64,000 nucleotides of DNA from contig NZ_FRCX01000002.1 of assembly GCF_900143065.1 (NCBI RefSeq), positions 248,001 to 312,000 on the forward strand, given 5' to 3'. Position 1 is the stretch's first letter, and every line of letters starts with the position of its first letter. The notes beneath the pieces are model-generated. The model searched no databases. It saw only the letters and a list, made by a program, of their open reading frames with translations, and was not told the origin of the DNA. The DNA comes from Duganella sacchari. Lineage in GTDB: Bacteria; Pseudomonadota; Gammaproteobacteria; Burkholderiales; Burkholderiaceae_D. The position numbers and the translations under genes are program-made. Of the stretch, positions 35,144 through 44,400 are shown one piece after another.

Positions 35144-35882
35144 ATGCCGAGGCCCTGGCGATCTCGCCGCCGTCGATCACGTAATGGTGGCCGGTGATGA
35201 ACCGGGCCTCATCCGACGCCAGGAAGGCGAAGAAAGCGGCGATTTCCGCCGGGTCGGCATGGCGGCCCAGCGGGATATTCGCGTTCACCGCCGCAAACAT
35301 CTCCTCGGTATATTCGGCCTGCTGCATCGGCGTCATGACCGCGCCCGGGCACAGCGCGTTGACGCGGATCGCCGGCGCCAGTTCGACCGCCATGGTCCGG
35401 GTCAGCGCCAGCACCGCCGCCTTGGAGGCGTTGTAGTCGGCATAGTGCGGAAACGCCGCCAGCCCGTTGACCGACGACATATTCAGGATCACGCCCTGCT
35501 GCATGCGCGCCAGCGTTTCCCTGGCCACGTAGAAGATGCCATTCAGGTTGGTGTCTATCACCTGCCGCCATTGCGCCGGTTCGATGCTGCGGATGCCGGC
35601 ATGGCGAATGCTGATGCCGGCGTTATTGATCAGCACATCAATTGACTGGAAATGGCGGTCGATCGCCGTGAAAGCCTGCGCCACGGCATCCGGGTCCGAC
35701 ACATCGGCCACCAGCCCTGCCACCAGCGTAGGCAGCTCGGTCATGGTCTGGTCGATCGCCTTGCCGTTCCTGTCGATAATGATGACCTTGGCGCCCTCTT
35801 CGGCAAAGCGCTGGGCGCTTGCCTTGCCGATACCGCTGGCGCCCCCTGTCACCACCACGTTCTTGTTGCTGAGTCCTTGCAT
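35142..35882 (-). CDS. Short-chain dehydrogenase/reductase of the NRPS operon
   Basis: 246-residue classical SDR. The cofactor motif is TGGASGIG (residues 12-19), NNAG is at 86-89, and the catalytic Ser (136/137, NMSSVNG), Tyr150 and Lys154 (YNASK) are all present. Asp37 (IIIDRNG) after strand 2 points to NAD(H). It lies 14 bases downstream of the IPNS-like oxygenase as the last gene of the operon. Possible jobs are oxidation/reduction of a hydroxylated residue or forming the 3-hydroxyacyl starter; the sequence does not decide. Confidence 0.87.
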   Translation of the reverse strand: MQGLSNKNVVVTGGASGIGKASAQRFAEEGAKVIIIDRNGKAIDQTMTELPTLVAGLVADVSDPDAVAQAFTAIDRHFQSIDVLINNAGISIRHAGIRSIEPAQWRQVIDTNLNGIFYVARETLARMQQGVILNMSSVNGLAAFPHYADYNASKAAVLALTRTMAVELAPAIRVNALCPGAVMTPMQQAEYTEEMFAAVNANIPLGRHADPAEIAAFFAFLASDEARFITGHHYVIDGGEIARASA

Positions 35883-35896
35883 CGCTGCCTCCTGGA

Positions 35897-36889
35897 TTAG
35901 ATTTGTTCGTATTCGTTATGGCTCGGGATCGCAAAATCCAGCACCCACTGGCCGCTGTCGACGCGCTCCTTGATGTAGGGGAAGTCGCGGTACAGCTGAC
36001 CCAGCAGATGGTGGCCGACCACCACGCTCTTGTCGCTGCGGCCCCACGCCGGCAGCACGGTCAGCTCGGTGTCGAAATCCAGGTTCATGAAGAACGGGAA
36101 GCTGTAGCGCTCTTCCCCGGTTGACACCACCCGGTGCAGCAGGGACTTGATGTGGCCGCCCGACATGAACTCCAGCATGTCGCCTGCCAGCACCAGCAGC
36201 GTGTTCTTGAACACCGGCATATTCTTCCAGCTGCGGCCGACCTGGTCGAAGGCCAGCAGGCCCGGCGCCGACTGGTGCATGATGGTGAACACCTCGTAGT
36301 CGGTATGGGCGCCCATGCTGGCGTCGTCCTGGCCCACCAGCACATCGTTTTCCAGGTAGTGGATCAGGCGCAGCTGCGAGGCCGGGCGCGTGATGTAGCG
36401 GTCGAAATGGCTGTCTTCCAGCTGCGACGCGCGCGCGATCAGCCGCAGCAGCTCGGTGCCGATGCGCAGGTTGGCGTTGTAATACGCCTGCAGCGCCGCA
36501 TCCATGCCATCGACATGGCCTGGATAGCGGTTCGGACCGATGAGCTTGAATCCGCGCCCGGGCGCCTCGGCACTGTCATAGCCGATGTCGAAGGCTTCGT
36601 AGGCGCGGATCTTTTCGTCGCTGTAGGCGCCCTTTTCCGTGACCGGCACATAGCCGCGGTGGTTGGGCGAGGCGCCGATGTAGTACGCCATCTTCTGCTC
36701 CAGCGGCGAGGCAAAGAAATGGCGCGCTTTCTCGTGCAGCGACTTGAACAGCCGTGGCGGCACCACCTGTTCCAGCCGCGTGAGGTAGAAGTAGCCGTGC
36801 TTGCGCAAGGTGTCAAACACATGGTCGGGCGTGATGGCGCCGTTCACCATGTCTTCATAATTGAATACTGGGAAGGAATGAATAGTCAC
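35897..36889 (-). CDS. Isopenicillin N synthase-family Fe(II)/2-oxoglutarate oxygenase
   Basis: 330 residues. N-terminal DIOX_N part (VFDTLRKHGYFYLTRLEQVV) and C-terminal double-stranded beta-helix with His195-x-Asp197 (MGAHTDYEVF), His252 (LLHRVVS), and Arg261-x-Ser263 (ERYSF), the 2-oxoglutarate-binding pair. Probably hydroxylates an amino acid or peptidyl residue; proline 3-hydroxylation would suit the two Pro-selective modules. It starts six bases downstream of the hydrolase stop, so it is translationally linked to the tailoring set. Confidence 0.88.
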   Translation of the reverse strand: MTIHSFPVFNYEDMVNGAITPDHVFDTLRKHGYFYLTRLEQVVPPRLFKSLHEKARHFFASPLEQKMAYYIGASPNHRGYVPVTEKGAYSDEKIRAYEAFDIGYDSAEAPGRGFKLIGPNRYPGHVDGMDAALQAYYNANLRIGTELLRLIARASQLEDSHFDRYITRPASQLRLIHYLENDVLVGQDDASMGAHTDYEVFTIMHQSAPGLLAFDQVGRSWKNMPVFKNTLLVLAGDMLEFMSGGHIKSLLHRVVSTGEERYSFPFFMNLDFDTELTVLPAWGRSDKSVVVGHHLLGQLYRDFPYIKERVDSGQWVLDFAIPSHNEYEQI

Positions 36890-36894
36890 AGCAC

Positions 36895-38301
36895 TTACCT
36901 CCTCGTTAAAGTCATGGCGTTGCCCTGGACCGGCCCGCCCTGGATGTTCTGGTAGCGCCTGGCTGCGCGCTCGATATCTGCCGGCCTGCCCGTCAATGGC
37001 CCCTGCAGAAAAGCCGCCACGATGTCGTTGGTGGCGTGCAGCGTCTCCGTCGGGCCGCGCGACCCGCCCACCAGCTGCGCCAGCAGCCAGCGCGCCGGCG
37101 GCGAGAACATCAGGGGCGCGTCGGTAAAGCTGTAGTGGTTGGCGCGGGCGATCTGGTAGCGGAAGCCCTGGTCCCGCAGGTTGGCGATCAGGCGCTGGTT
37201 GCCGCGCTGGTACATCTCCGAATGGCCGGTCTCGCCATGGTCGCTTTCGACCAGCAGGAAAGGCCGCCCCAGGTGGCGCTCGGCCAGCGTCCCGTACAGG
37301 GTGCCGTCGATGTTCGCCGCCGCCTTGACCCGACTATCCCTGGCCATCACAGCCACCGCCGTCGCGCCGCCAAAGGAATGGCCGATCGCGGCGATACGGT
37401 CAAGGTCCATGCGGCCGGACAGCGCGCCCCAGCGCTCCTTGCGGGCCAACTGGTCGAGCACGGCGTCCATGTCCGCCGTACGGATGTCCAGATGCTCGCT
37501 CATATAGGCCAGCCGGTACGGGTCATTGGCGGCGAAGCGCTCGACCGGCGTGGCGATATAGCCATCGGCCAGCGTCGTCACTGCCGCCTCAAACGGATGA
37601 TCGATCGCCAGCACCACAAAGCCCCGGCTGGCCAGGTCGCTCAGCAGACTGGTGTAGAACGATCGTGAGGCGCCGTAGCCCGGCGAAAACAGCACCACCG
37701 GCCATTTGGCGCGGTCGTCCGACAGCGGCGCCGCCAGCAAGCCATGCGTATTGATGCGGTCGTATCGCGTCATGACCATGCTCGGCACGCCCGACACAAA
37801 CCGCGGCAAATGCCCGAGCCCGTCCAGGTAGACCGCATGTTCCCCGACGGCGCCGCGCGGCGCCGGATACCAGGCCTGGACGATGATGTTGCGCCTGTCC
37901 TGCGGCGCATCGGTGGCCGGTTCCGGGCGTGTCGCATCGACCCAGCGGAATACCTCGGTGCCAACGGCGTACGGCCCGCTTGGCGCCGGCAGGTCTGGTA
38001 CCGGCAGGAACACCCAGCTCATGCCCAGCGCACAGACGGCGCCCGCCTGTCCGGTACGCGCGGCAACCATGCGCCACCGTGGCCCGTCCTGCAGCACGGC
38101 GCGCAGCAAGCCGAGCAGGATGAGCAGGTAGACCGGCGTGAACTGCCAGTACCAGCCCTCCAGCAGCACCTGCAGCAGGCAGCCCGCAGCCAGCAGCGAC
38201 AGCATGCCGATGGCGCGCGGCGCGCGCGATCGCCGCGACACCAGCGATGCCAGCGAAAACAGCACGGTGCCGCCGACCAGGAGAAAGTCGATCACGCTCA
38301 C
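36895..38301 (-). CDS. Membrane-tethered alpha/beta hydrolase (PAF-acetylhydrolase-like)
   Basis: 468 residues from a GTG at 38301 that overlaps the preceding TGA by four bases. Three to four N-terminal hydrophobic segments (VIDFLLVGGTVLFSLASLV; AIGMLSLLAAGCLLQVLLEG; TPVYLLILLGLL) precede an alpha/beta hydrolase with the nucleophile in AIGHSFGGATAV (Ser about 308), the strand WPVVLFSPGYGASRSFYTSL and a His near HYSFTDAP. The catalytic part resembles the PAF-acetylhydrolase II family, which cleaves ester-linked acyl chains. In a lipopeptide operon it could cleave lactone or acyl groups, for self-protection or processing; this is inference. Confidence 0.82.
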   Translation of the reverse strand: MSVIDFLLVGGTVLFSLASLVSRRSRAPRAIGMLSLLAAGCLLQVLLEGWYWQFTPVYLLILLGLLRAVLQDGPRWRMVAARTGQAGAVCALGMSWVFLPVPDLPAPSGPYAVGTEVFRWVDATRPEPATDAPQDRRNIIVQAWYPAPRGAVGEHAVYLDGLGHLPRFVSGVPSMVMTRYDRINTHGLLAAPLSDDRAKWPVVLFSPGYGASRSFYTSLLSDLASRGFVVLAIDHPFEAAVTTLADGYIATPVERFAANDPYRLAYMSEHLDIRTADMDAVLDQLARKERWGALSGRMDLDRIAAIGHSFGGATAVAVMARDSRVKAAANIDGTLYGTLAERHLGRPFLLVESDHGETGHSEMYQRGNQRLIANLRDQGFRYQIARANHYSFTDAPLMFSPPARWLLAQLVGGSRGPTETLHATNDIVAAFLQGPLTGRPADIERAARRYQNIQGGPVQGNAMTLTRR

Positions 38302-39470
38302 CCGCCTATCCTTGCCAGCATGCCCAGGCTTTCCTTCAAGTTCACCTGGAAATGATCGCGCTGCGACGGCACCCACATCGGCGGATCGAAGGTTGCCGCG
38401 ATCCGGTTGGATTCGATCCTGATGCTGCCGGCCAGCGGCTCGCGCACCGCAAACTCGTCGCCCGCATGCTCGATCTGGAAACCCTGCGCCTCGATGTCCT
38501 TGAGCTGGGCTTTGAGCACCTCCTGCAGCCGGGCGGGACGGTTGGCATGCGGCACCACGATCTCGATGGCCTTGAGATCGGGCAGCGGCACCAGCACCGG
38601 CGCCGTCACGGTTGATTTTCCGTTGGCAGCCGGGAAGCGCAGTGCCGCCGCAGCGCGCTGGATGAGGTTTCTGACCTGCTCCACCTCCGCCGATGGCGCG
38701 TAGCCGGTGGCCGGCGTCACCAGATTATTGGTCAGGATGGTCACCGATTCCACCTCGCCGGATGCGGCGATGGCCAGCCGGAACGTCAGCGTGCCCTGCA
38801 CCTCCTTGTATGCCGTGATCTGCTCCGCCAGCTGGCGATGGAAGTCCAGGATCACCTTGCGCGCACCCGCCGGATCGAGCGCGCCCTTGACGATCGGTGA
38901 AGTCGGCCGCAGATGGCCCACCAGCGCAATCCGCCCCTCGATCGGGTCCATGCTGCCCTCGATGGTCTGGGTGCCGTGCACGATGCGGTCGTCAAACAGC
39001 AGCAGCTGGTTGAACTGCGCCGGTACCAGCTCGTACAGCGACTCGCCCTGCACATGGTGCTTTTTGTAGCTGGGCACGCCATCACGCATGATCAGCGTCT
39101 CGCCGCCGGAAAATTTGCGGCTTTGCCAGCGCGTAAGCGAATAGACAAAGCCCCAGGTGCCGTTGTGGAAATCGCTGTGCAGTCCCAGCGTGCAGCCGTT
39201 AATCATCAGGTGCAGATTGGGCACGCCCATCGGCACCAGCCCCAGGTGGTCGATGCACCACTGCTTCATGTGCTGCATGAAGCGGCCGAACAGCGGCTCG
39301 GGAAACATCTGTTGCGGCACCGTGCGCAGATAGGTGTACATCTGCGGCGCGCAGAAGTACTGCCAGCTCACGGTCTGTTTATAGGGATCCTTGACCTTGA
39401 GATCGTAAGCCTCGCGCATGGCGTCGGCTTCCGGGAAAAATTCGTTCACAACATGCTGCCGTTCTATCAT
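38298..39470 (-). CDS. Fe(II)/2-oxoglutarate oxygenase with an added C-terminal TonB/AgmX-like domain
   Basis: 390 residues; start at 39470 chosen for GGAG six bases upstream. The oxygenase half has His98-x-Asp100 (GLHSDFHNG), His165 (DRIVHGTQTI) and Arg180 (IEGRIAL), a complete facial triad with 2-oxoglutarate arginine. From about residue 225 the sequence changes character: VQGTLTFRLAIAASGEVESV, then LIQRAAAALRFPAANGKSTV, a pattern like the AgmX/PglI or TonB C-terminal fold. I know no oxygenase with this tail. Located between TauD-like and hydrolase genes. Candidate for beta-hydroxylation of Asp or hydroxylation of Pro on the assembly line. Confidence 0.8.
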   Translation of the reverse strand: MIERQHVVNEFFPEADAMREAYDLKVKDPYKQTVSWQYFCAPQMYTYLRTVPQQMFPEPLFGRFMQHMKQWCIDHLGLVPMGVPNLHLMINGCTLGLHSDFHNGTWGFVYSLTRWQSRKFSGGETLIMRDGVPSYKKHHVQGESLYELVPAQFNQLLLFDDRIVHGTQTIEGSMDPIEGRIALVGHLRPTSPIVKGALDPAGARKVILDFHRQLAEQITAYKEVQGTLTFRLAIAASGEVESVTILTNNLVTPATGYAPSAEVEQVRNLIQRAAAALRFPAANGKSTVTAPVLVPLPDLKAIEIVVPHANRPARLQEVLKAQLKDIEAQGFQIEHAGDEFAVREPLAGSIRIESNRIAATFDPPMWVPSQRDHFQVNLKESLGMLARIGG

Positions 39471-39506
39471 CCTGTTCTCCATCAATTGGGTGGAAGCGAT
39501 GCGCGT

Positions 39507-40424
39507 TCAGGCCGTCGCATGGGCGCGCATATCGCCGAGCGCGACGCGGATCTGGCGGTTACCGGAATACGGCCTGCGGCCGTGCGCCAGCAGCAGGTTA
39601 TTCACCAGCAGCACGTCATTGGCCTGGGTCGGAATGCGGGTCGAGCACTGGTTCAGTACGCTATCGATAGTCTTGACCCATTCGGCCGGAATCTCGCTGC
39701 CGTCGCCAAAGAACACCGTGCGGGGGAATTTATCGCGCGAAAAATGCTTGCACAGCAGCGCATCGACTTCCTGCGGCAAGGCGGCCGGATGGTGCAGCAG
39801 GATCTGGTTGAACCAGGCCTCGGTGCCGCGTTCCGGCACCTGCAGCACGGCGTGGGTGCGGAACGAAACGGTCACATCGTTTTCGGACGGCGCATCGATC
39901 TCGTGACCGGTGGGAGCGATCTTGTCACGCAGCTGTTCCAGCGTATCCACCTTGAAGAACTGCTGCCATGAGGCATCCAGGCCGCGAATAAAGCGCCGGC
40001 GGTAGACCAGGCCCTTGGCGCGGAACTCGCTAAGCATCTCCGGCGGCAGTGCGGCCAGCACCTTGCGGCCGTCCGACAAGGTCCACTCGCCGCCTTCCGG
40101 GGCCGGCTCCAGGCAGTAAAACAGCTGGCGCGACGGCCAGGTGTGGGTGTGCGAGGCCTCGTTGTGGAACTGGATTTCCAGGTGCTTGGGATATGGCGTG
40201 GCGAAATACACATTGTCGCTGGCGCTCGCCAGCGGCAGATCGCCGTAATGCTTGTACAGCATGTCGCATGCCACTGCGGCGCTGTTTTCGAACCCTTCCA
40301 GCCCGCCCACCTCAAAGCCACGGAACAGCACATAGCCGTCTGACCACAGCGCCGCATCGATATCGCTGCGGTGGCGTTGAATCCATTGCGAGAGCGACTC
40401 GCCTTGCGTACCTGAGATATTCAT
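39507..40424 (-). CDS. TauD/TfdA-family oxygenase, SyrP/clavaminate-synthase-like (second)
   Basis: 305 residues from the ATG at 40424, with AAGGGA upstream. Iron ligands are His87-x-Glu89 (FHNEASH) and His281 (LLAHGRRPYSG), with Arg in the QIRVAL segment for 2-oxoglutarate. The HxE form in place of HxD is typical of clavaminate-synthase-like and some amino-acid hydroxylases. It is 28 bases downstream of its paralogue and shares roughly the same architecture, so the pair may hydroxylate two different residues, for example the two acidic positions predicted from the NRPS. Confidence 0.87.
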   Translation of the reverse strand: MNISGTQGESLSQWIQRHRSDIDAALWSDGYVLFRGFEVGGLEGFENSAAVACDMLYKHYGDLPLASASDNVYFATPYPKHLEIQFHNEASHTHTWPSRQLFYCLEPAPEGGEWTLSDGRKVLAALPPEMLSEFRAKGLVYRRRFIRGLDASWQQFFKVDTLEQLRDKIAPTGHEIDAPSENDVTVSFRTHAVLQVPERGTEAWFNQILLHHPAALPQEVDALLCKHFSRDKFPRTVFFGDGSEIPAEWVKTIDSVLNQCSTRIPTQANDVLLVNNLLLAHGRRPYSGNRQIRVALGDMRAHATA

Positions 40425-40452
40425 GATTTCCCTTCGTGTAAAGTTGATCGCT

Positions 40453-41403
40453 TCAAGACATCGCCACCAGGATCTTGCGTGGTCCGTCAAACGGCATGCG
40501 GCCATGCGCTGCCAATACGTTGTCCACCATCAGCAGGTCGCCCTGCTGCCAGCGGAACAGTCTTTTTTCGGCCTGCAGCACTTGCCGTACCGCCGCCAGG
40601 GTGTCATTGCTGATCCTGCCGCCGTCGCCGTAATACGCCGCCATCGGTAGTCCGGCTTCAATGTGCGCGGTGACGCTGCTGGCCATAGGGGTGTTGGAGG
40701 CATGCCAGAGATGAACCTGGTTGAACCAGACGCGTTCACCAGTGACCGGGTGGGTCTGCAAGGCCGGCCGGATCTCCTGGATCCGCAAACCGCCATTGGC
40801 CTGCCAGGCGTAGCCAATGTCCATGTCGCGGCAATAGGCTTCCACCCTGGCCTTGTCGGTGGTTTCAAACGCCTTGGTCCACGAGTTGTAGCGCGATTCG
40901 GCCGACGCCAAGTTGCGCACATACATGAGCTGGCGGCGTGCGAATTCCTCGACGATCCCGGGCGGCATGCGCTTCAGGATGGCCCGGGAGTCGGCAATCG
41001 GCGTTTCGCCATCGATGGCCGGCGCCGTGGCGCAAAAGAAGAACAGCAGCTCCGGCCACTGGCAGCTATAGGACATCTCGTTGTGCAGCGGGATCTCCAG
41101 ATGCTGCGGATACTCGGTCGAGGTATACACGCCCTCGGCCACCTGGCTTCTTGGCGAGGTGCCGCCCGCATAGCCGCGCAGCTGGGGCGCAATGGCGCCC
41201 ACCACGCGCCTGAAATCCTCTGCGCCGTGCAGCGGAAAGCCGCGAAACAGCAGCGCGCCCGTGTTGCGTAGCAGCCTGAGCAGGTCCGGCGCCGACGCTT
41301 CAAACCACGCGTAGCCGTCCGCCTCCGGGCTGGCTTCGATCAGGTAAGGGAAGCCGCTGGTGCTGCTCACTTCCAGTGGCGCGGTGTCGCAGATATTGTC
41401 CAT
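40453..41403 (-). CDS. TauD/TfdA-family oxygenase, SyrP/clavaminate-synthase-like (first)
   Basis: 316 residues from the ATG at 41403, 16 bases after the last NRPS. Iron ligands His107-x-Glu109 (PLHNEMSY) and His300 (LAAHGRMPFDG), with GPRKILVAM carrying the likely 2-oxoglutarate Arg/Lys. The family contains SyrP, which beta-hydroxylates carrier-bound aspartate in syringomycin synthesis. Adjacent to synthetases whose A domains carry Lys239 (acid-accepting) codes, it is a natural candidate for beta-hydroxyaspartate formation. Confidence 0.88.
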   Translation of the reverse strand: MDNICDTAPLEVSSTSGFPYLIEASPEADGYAWFEASAPDLLRLLRNTGALLFRGFPLHGAEDFRRVVGAIAPQLRGYAGGTSPRSQVAEGVYTSTEYPQHLEIPLHNEMSYSCQWPELLFFFCATAPAIDGETPIADSRAILKRMPPGIVEEFARRQLMYVRNLASAESRYNSWTKAFETTDKARVEAYCRDMDIGYAWQANGGLRIQEIRPALQTHPVTGERVWFNQVHLWHASNTPMASSVTAHIEAGLPMAAYYGDGGRISNDTLAAVRQVLQAEKRLFRWQQGDLLMVDNVLAAHGRMPFDGPRKILVAMS

Positions 41404-41419
41404 GATGTGCATTCCCCGA

Positions 41420-44400
41420 TTAACCCAGATACCACTGCTTGAGAATTTCTTTGGCCGCCAGGCCGGCATACGGCGCTTTCAGGATCGACAGATGGTCGCT
41501 GCCGTCGATCTTGACCACCCGCAGCCCCGGCTCGGCGCGGCGCCACGCGCTGAGGTCCACCGCGTTGCCGCCCTGCTCCGGCGTAGCCAGCAACAGCAGC
41601 AGGCTGCCGCCGAAGGGTTGTTCATGCAGATAGCCGATCGTGCACTGCCGTAAGAACGTTTCAATGACGGTCTGGAGCGCGGTGATCCTGGCTTTCACGG
41701 GCAGCAGGCCGGCTTTCTTCATGCGTTCGAACACCAGCCTGATTTGCCCCGCTTCGTCGCGCCGTGCCAGATCGCCGTCGGAAATGCCGAGGCTGGTGTC
41801 GCCGGCCAGCTCGACCAGATAGATGTACTCGGCCATCGCTTCGCTGCGCGCCCTGTGTCCTTGCGCGCGCGGCGCTTCGCTATCGATCACCACGACCGGC
41901 GCCACCACTTGAGCGGCCTGGATCAGTTGCCGCGCCACTTCCAGCGCGATCCAGCCGCCGAAGGAATGGCCGGCCAGGTAGTACGGTCCGGCAGGCTGTA
42001 CGGTCCTGATCGCTTCCACGTAATGTCGCGCGGCGGCCTGCACCGTGCTGGCCAGGCCCAGCAAGCCTTCCGCCTCGAGGCCGATATAGGTGGCGCCGTG
42101 CGCCAGGCTGGCGCTCAGATCCAGGAACGACGTGGCGTTGGCGCCGGCGCCCGGTATGCAAAATACCTTGGTCCCATGCCCGTCGCCGCTGCTGATGACG
42201 ACTGCTGCGGGGTGGTGGGCGGCTTCTGCGCGCGCCGCCGTGCCATCGATGCTGGCCAGCACGGATGCGATGGCGCTGCCCAAGTGCCCGGCGCGTACCG
42301 GGTCCATCATCAGACTCCAGTGGTTGCCGCCGATGGGGTGGACCTGTAGCCGCGCGCCTGCCACCTGGCGCCAGCCATTGGCCGGATCGGACGGCTGGTC
42401 CGGCTGCGCCGTGAACAGGTGCACCGGTACAGCGAGCGGCTGTGCCGCATAGTGGTGCGCAGCCACGCGCAGATTGAACGCAAGTTCCACCCTTGCATCG
42501 AACTCGTCCACCGCCAGACCCTGGCTCAGCCAGCCGTGCTGCTTGGCACAATCCAGTGCCGCCGGCAGGTCGGCTGCCGCCATGAGCTTGGCCACTTCGG
42601 TATCGCCCAGCTTGTAGCCCTGGTATTCGATGTAAGACACCAGCAGCATTTTCTTGTCGTTGAGGTCGATTTCGCGGGTGATACCGTGGTCCGTGCCGCG
42701 ATGCCAGCTGTCGATGAGGCCGACAAACTCCACCGTCTGGTCCTGCGCCATGAGCTGGCGCGCAACCTCGTACGCCAACACACCGCCCGCCGACCAGCCG
42801 GCCAAACGGTAAGGCCCGCCTGGCAGCGCTTCGCGGATGATCTGCGCATAGCGCTGGGCGATCTGTTCATAGCTGCTGCCGGCCGCTACCGTGCTGCGGT
42901 CCGCACGGATGCCATACAGCCCGACCTCATCGTCGATATGCCGCGCCAGGCGTTCATAAGACAGCACCTCGCCGCTGGGCTCATGGATAAAGATCAGCGG
43001 CTGGCGCTGGCCGCCACGGCGGATCGTGACCCATTGGTCGGACGTCTGGGCGCCGCCATGGTGGGCGGTCAACAATTGCGCCAGTTCGCTGAGTTTCTGC
43101 GCCAGCAGGATGTCTTGCAGCGTCACCTGGAAGCCCTTCTGCTTCAGTCCTTCGATGACCTCGAACACCATCAGCGAATAACCGCCCAGGTCGTAGAAGT
43201 TATCGTGGCGGCCAACGCGCTCGACACCCAGCAGTTCCGACCACAAGGCCGCGATCATCTGCTCGATCTCACCTTCGGGTGCCTCGTAACTCTGCTGCGC
43301 CAGGCCCTGCCCTTCGGGCGCCGGCAATGCTTTGCGGTCGAGCTTGCCATTGGGCGTCAACGGCAAGGCCTCCAGCGTCACAATGGCGGACGGCAGCATG
43401 TAATCGGGCAGCGTGCTGCTCAGTTGCGCCCGCAGTTGTGCCGGGTCGGGCGCAGCCGCATGCGGCGCCGCAACGATGTAGGCCACCAGGCGCTTGTCGC
43501 CAGGCTGGTCTTCGCGCGCGATGACGGCAGCCCCGCGCACACCGTCCAGGCGGCTCAATTGGGCCTCGATCTCGCCGAGCTCGATGCGGAAACCGCGCAG
43601 CTTGACCTGGAAATCATTACGGCCCAGGTATTCGATGCTGCCGTCGGCACGCCAACGGCCCAGATCGCCCGTTTTGTACATGCGTGCGTGGGCGCCGGCG
43701 GCGAACGGATCGTCCACAAAACGCTCGGCTGTGAGTTCTTCGCGGTTGAGATAGCCGCGCGCCACACCAGCGCCGCCGATATGGAGCTCACCAGCGACGC
43801 CGATCGGTACCGGCTGCCGCGCTTCGTCCAGCAGGTAGATGCGTGCGCCAGGCATGACCTGGCCGATATTCGGCGTACGTCCGTCAATCAGACCGCAACT
43901 GGCGTCAACGCTGCATTCTGTCGGACCGTACATATTGAAGAACAGCGTGTCTTCCACCGCCGCCAGCTCATTCCACGTGACCGTATCGATCGCTTCACCA
44001 CCCAGCAGCAACTTGCGCAGCGTGCGCGCGCGGCCCTTGAGGAAACCGGCGTTCTGCAGCATGCGCAGGTGCGACGGCGTGCACTCCAGCGCCTCGATAC
44101 GGTGTTCCTCGATAAACCCGAGCAAGGCTTCGCCGCTGAGACGCGTGATTTCCGGGATCAGGTAAACCGTCCGCCCCCGGGCCAGCTGGCCCCAGGCCTT
44201 GACCGCCATATCGAAACCGAACGACGAATTCCACGCCACGCGGCGGCAATCTGGCTGCACACCATGGATGCATGCTTCCAGCCCATGCAGGAAGGTCAGC
44301 ACGTTGCGATGCTCCACCATCACGCCTTTGGGCGTGCCGGTTGAACCCGAGGTATAGATCATGTAGGCCAGGTGTTCGCCCGACAGGCCGATCTGGCTGG

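Noticed and set aside
35142..41403. Operon read as beta-lactam biosynthesis because of IPNS- and clavaminate-like oxygenases
   Set aside because: No ACV-type synthetase (Aad-Cys-Val) or beta-lactam synthetase; A-domain codes are Ser, Pro, basic and acidic, so these are better explained as residue hydroxylases.
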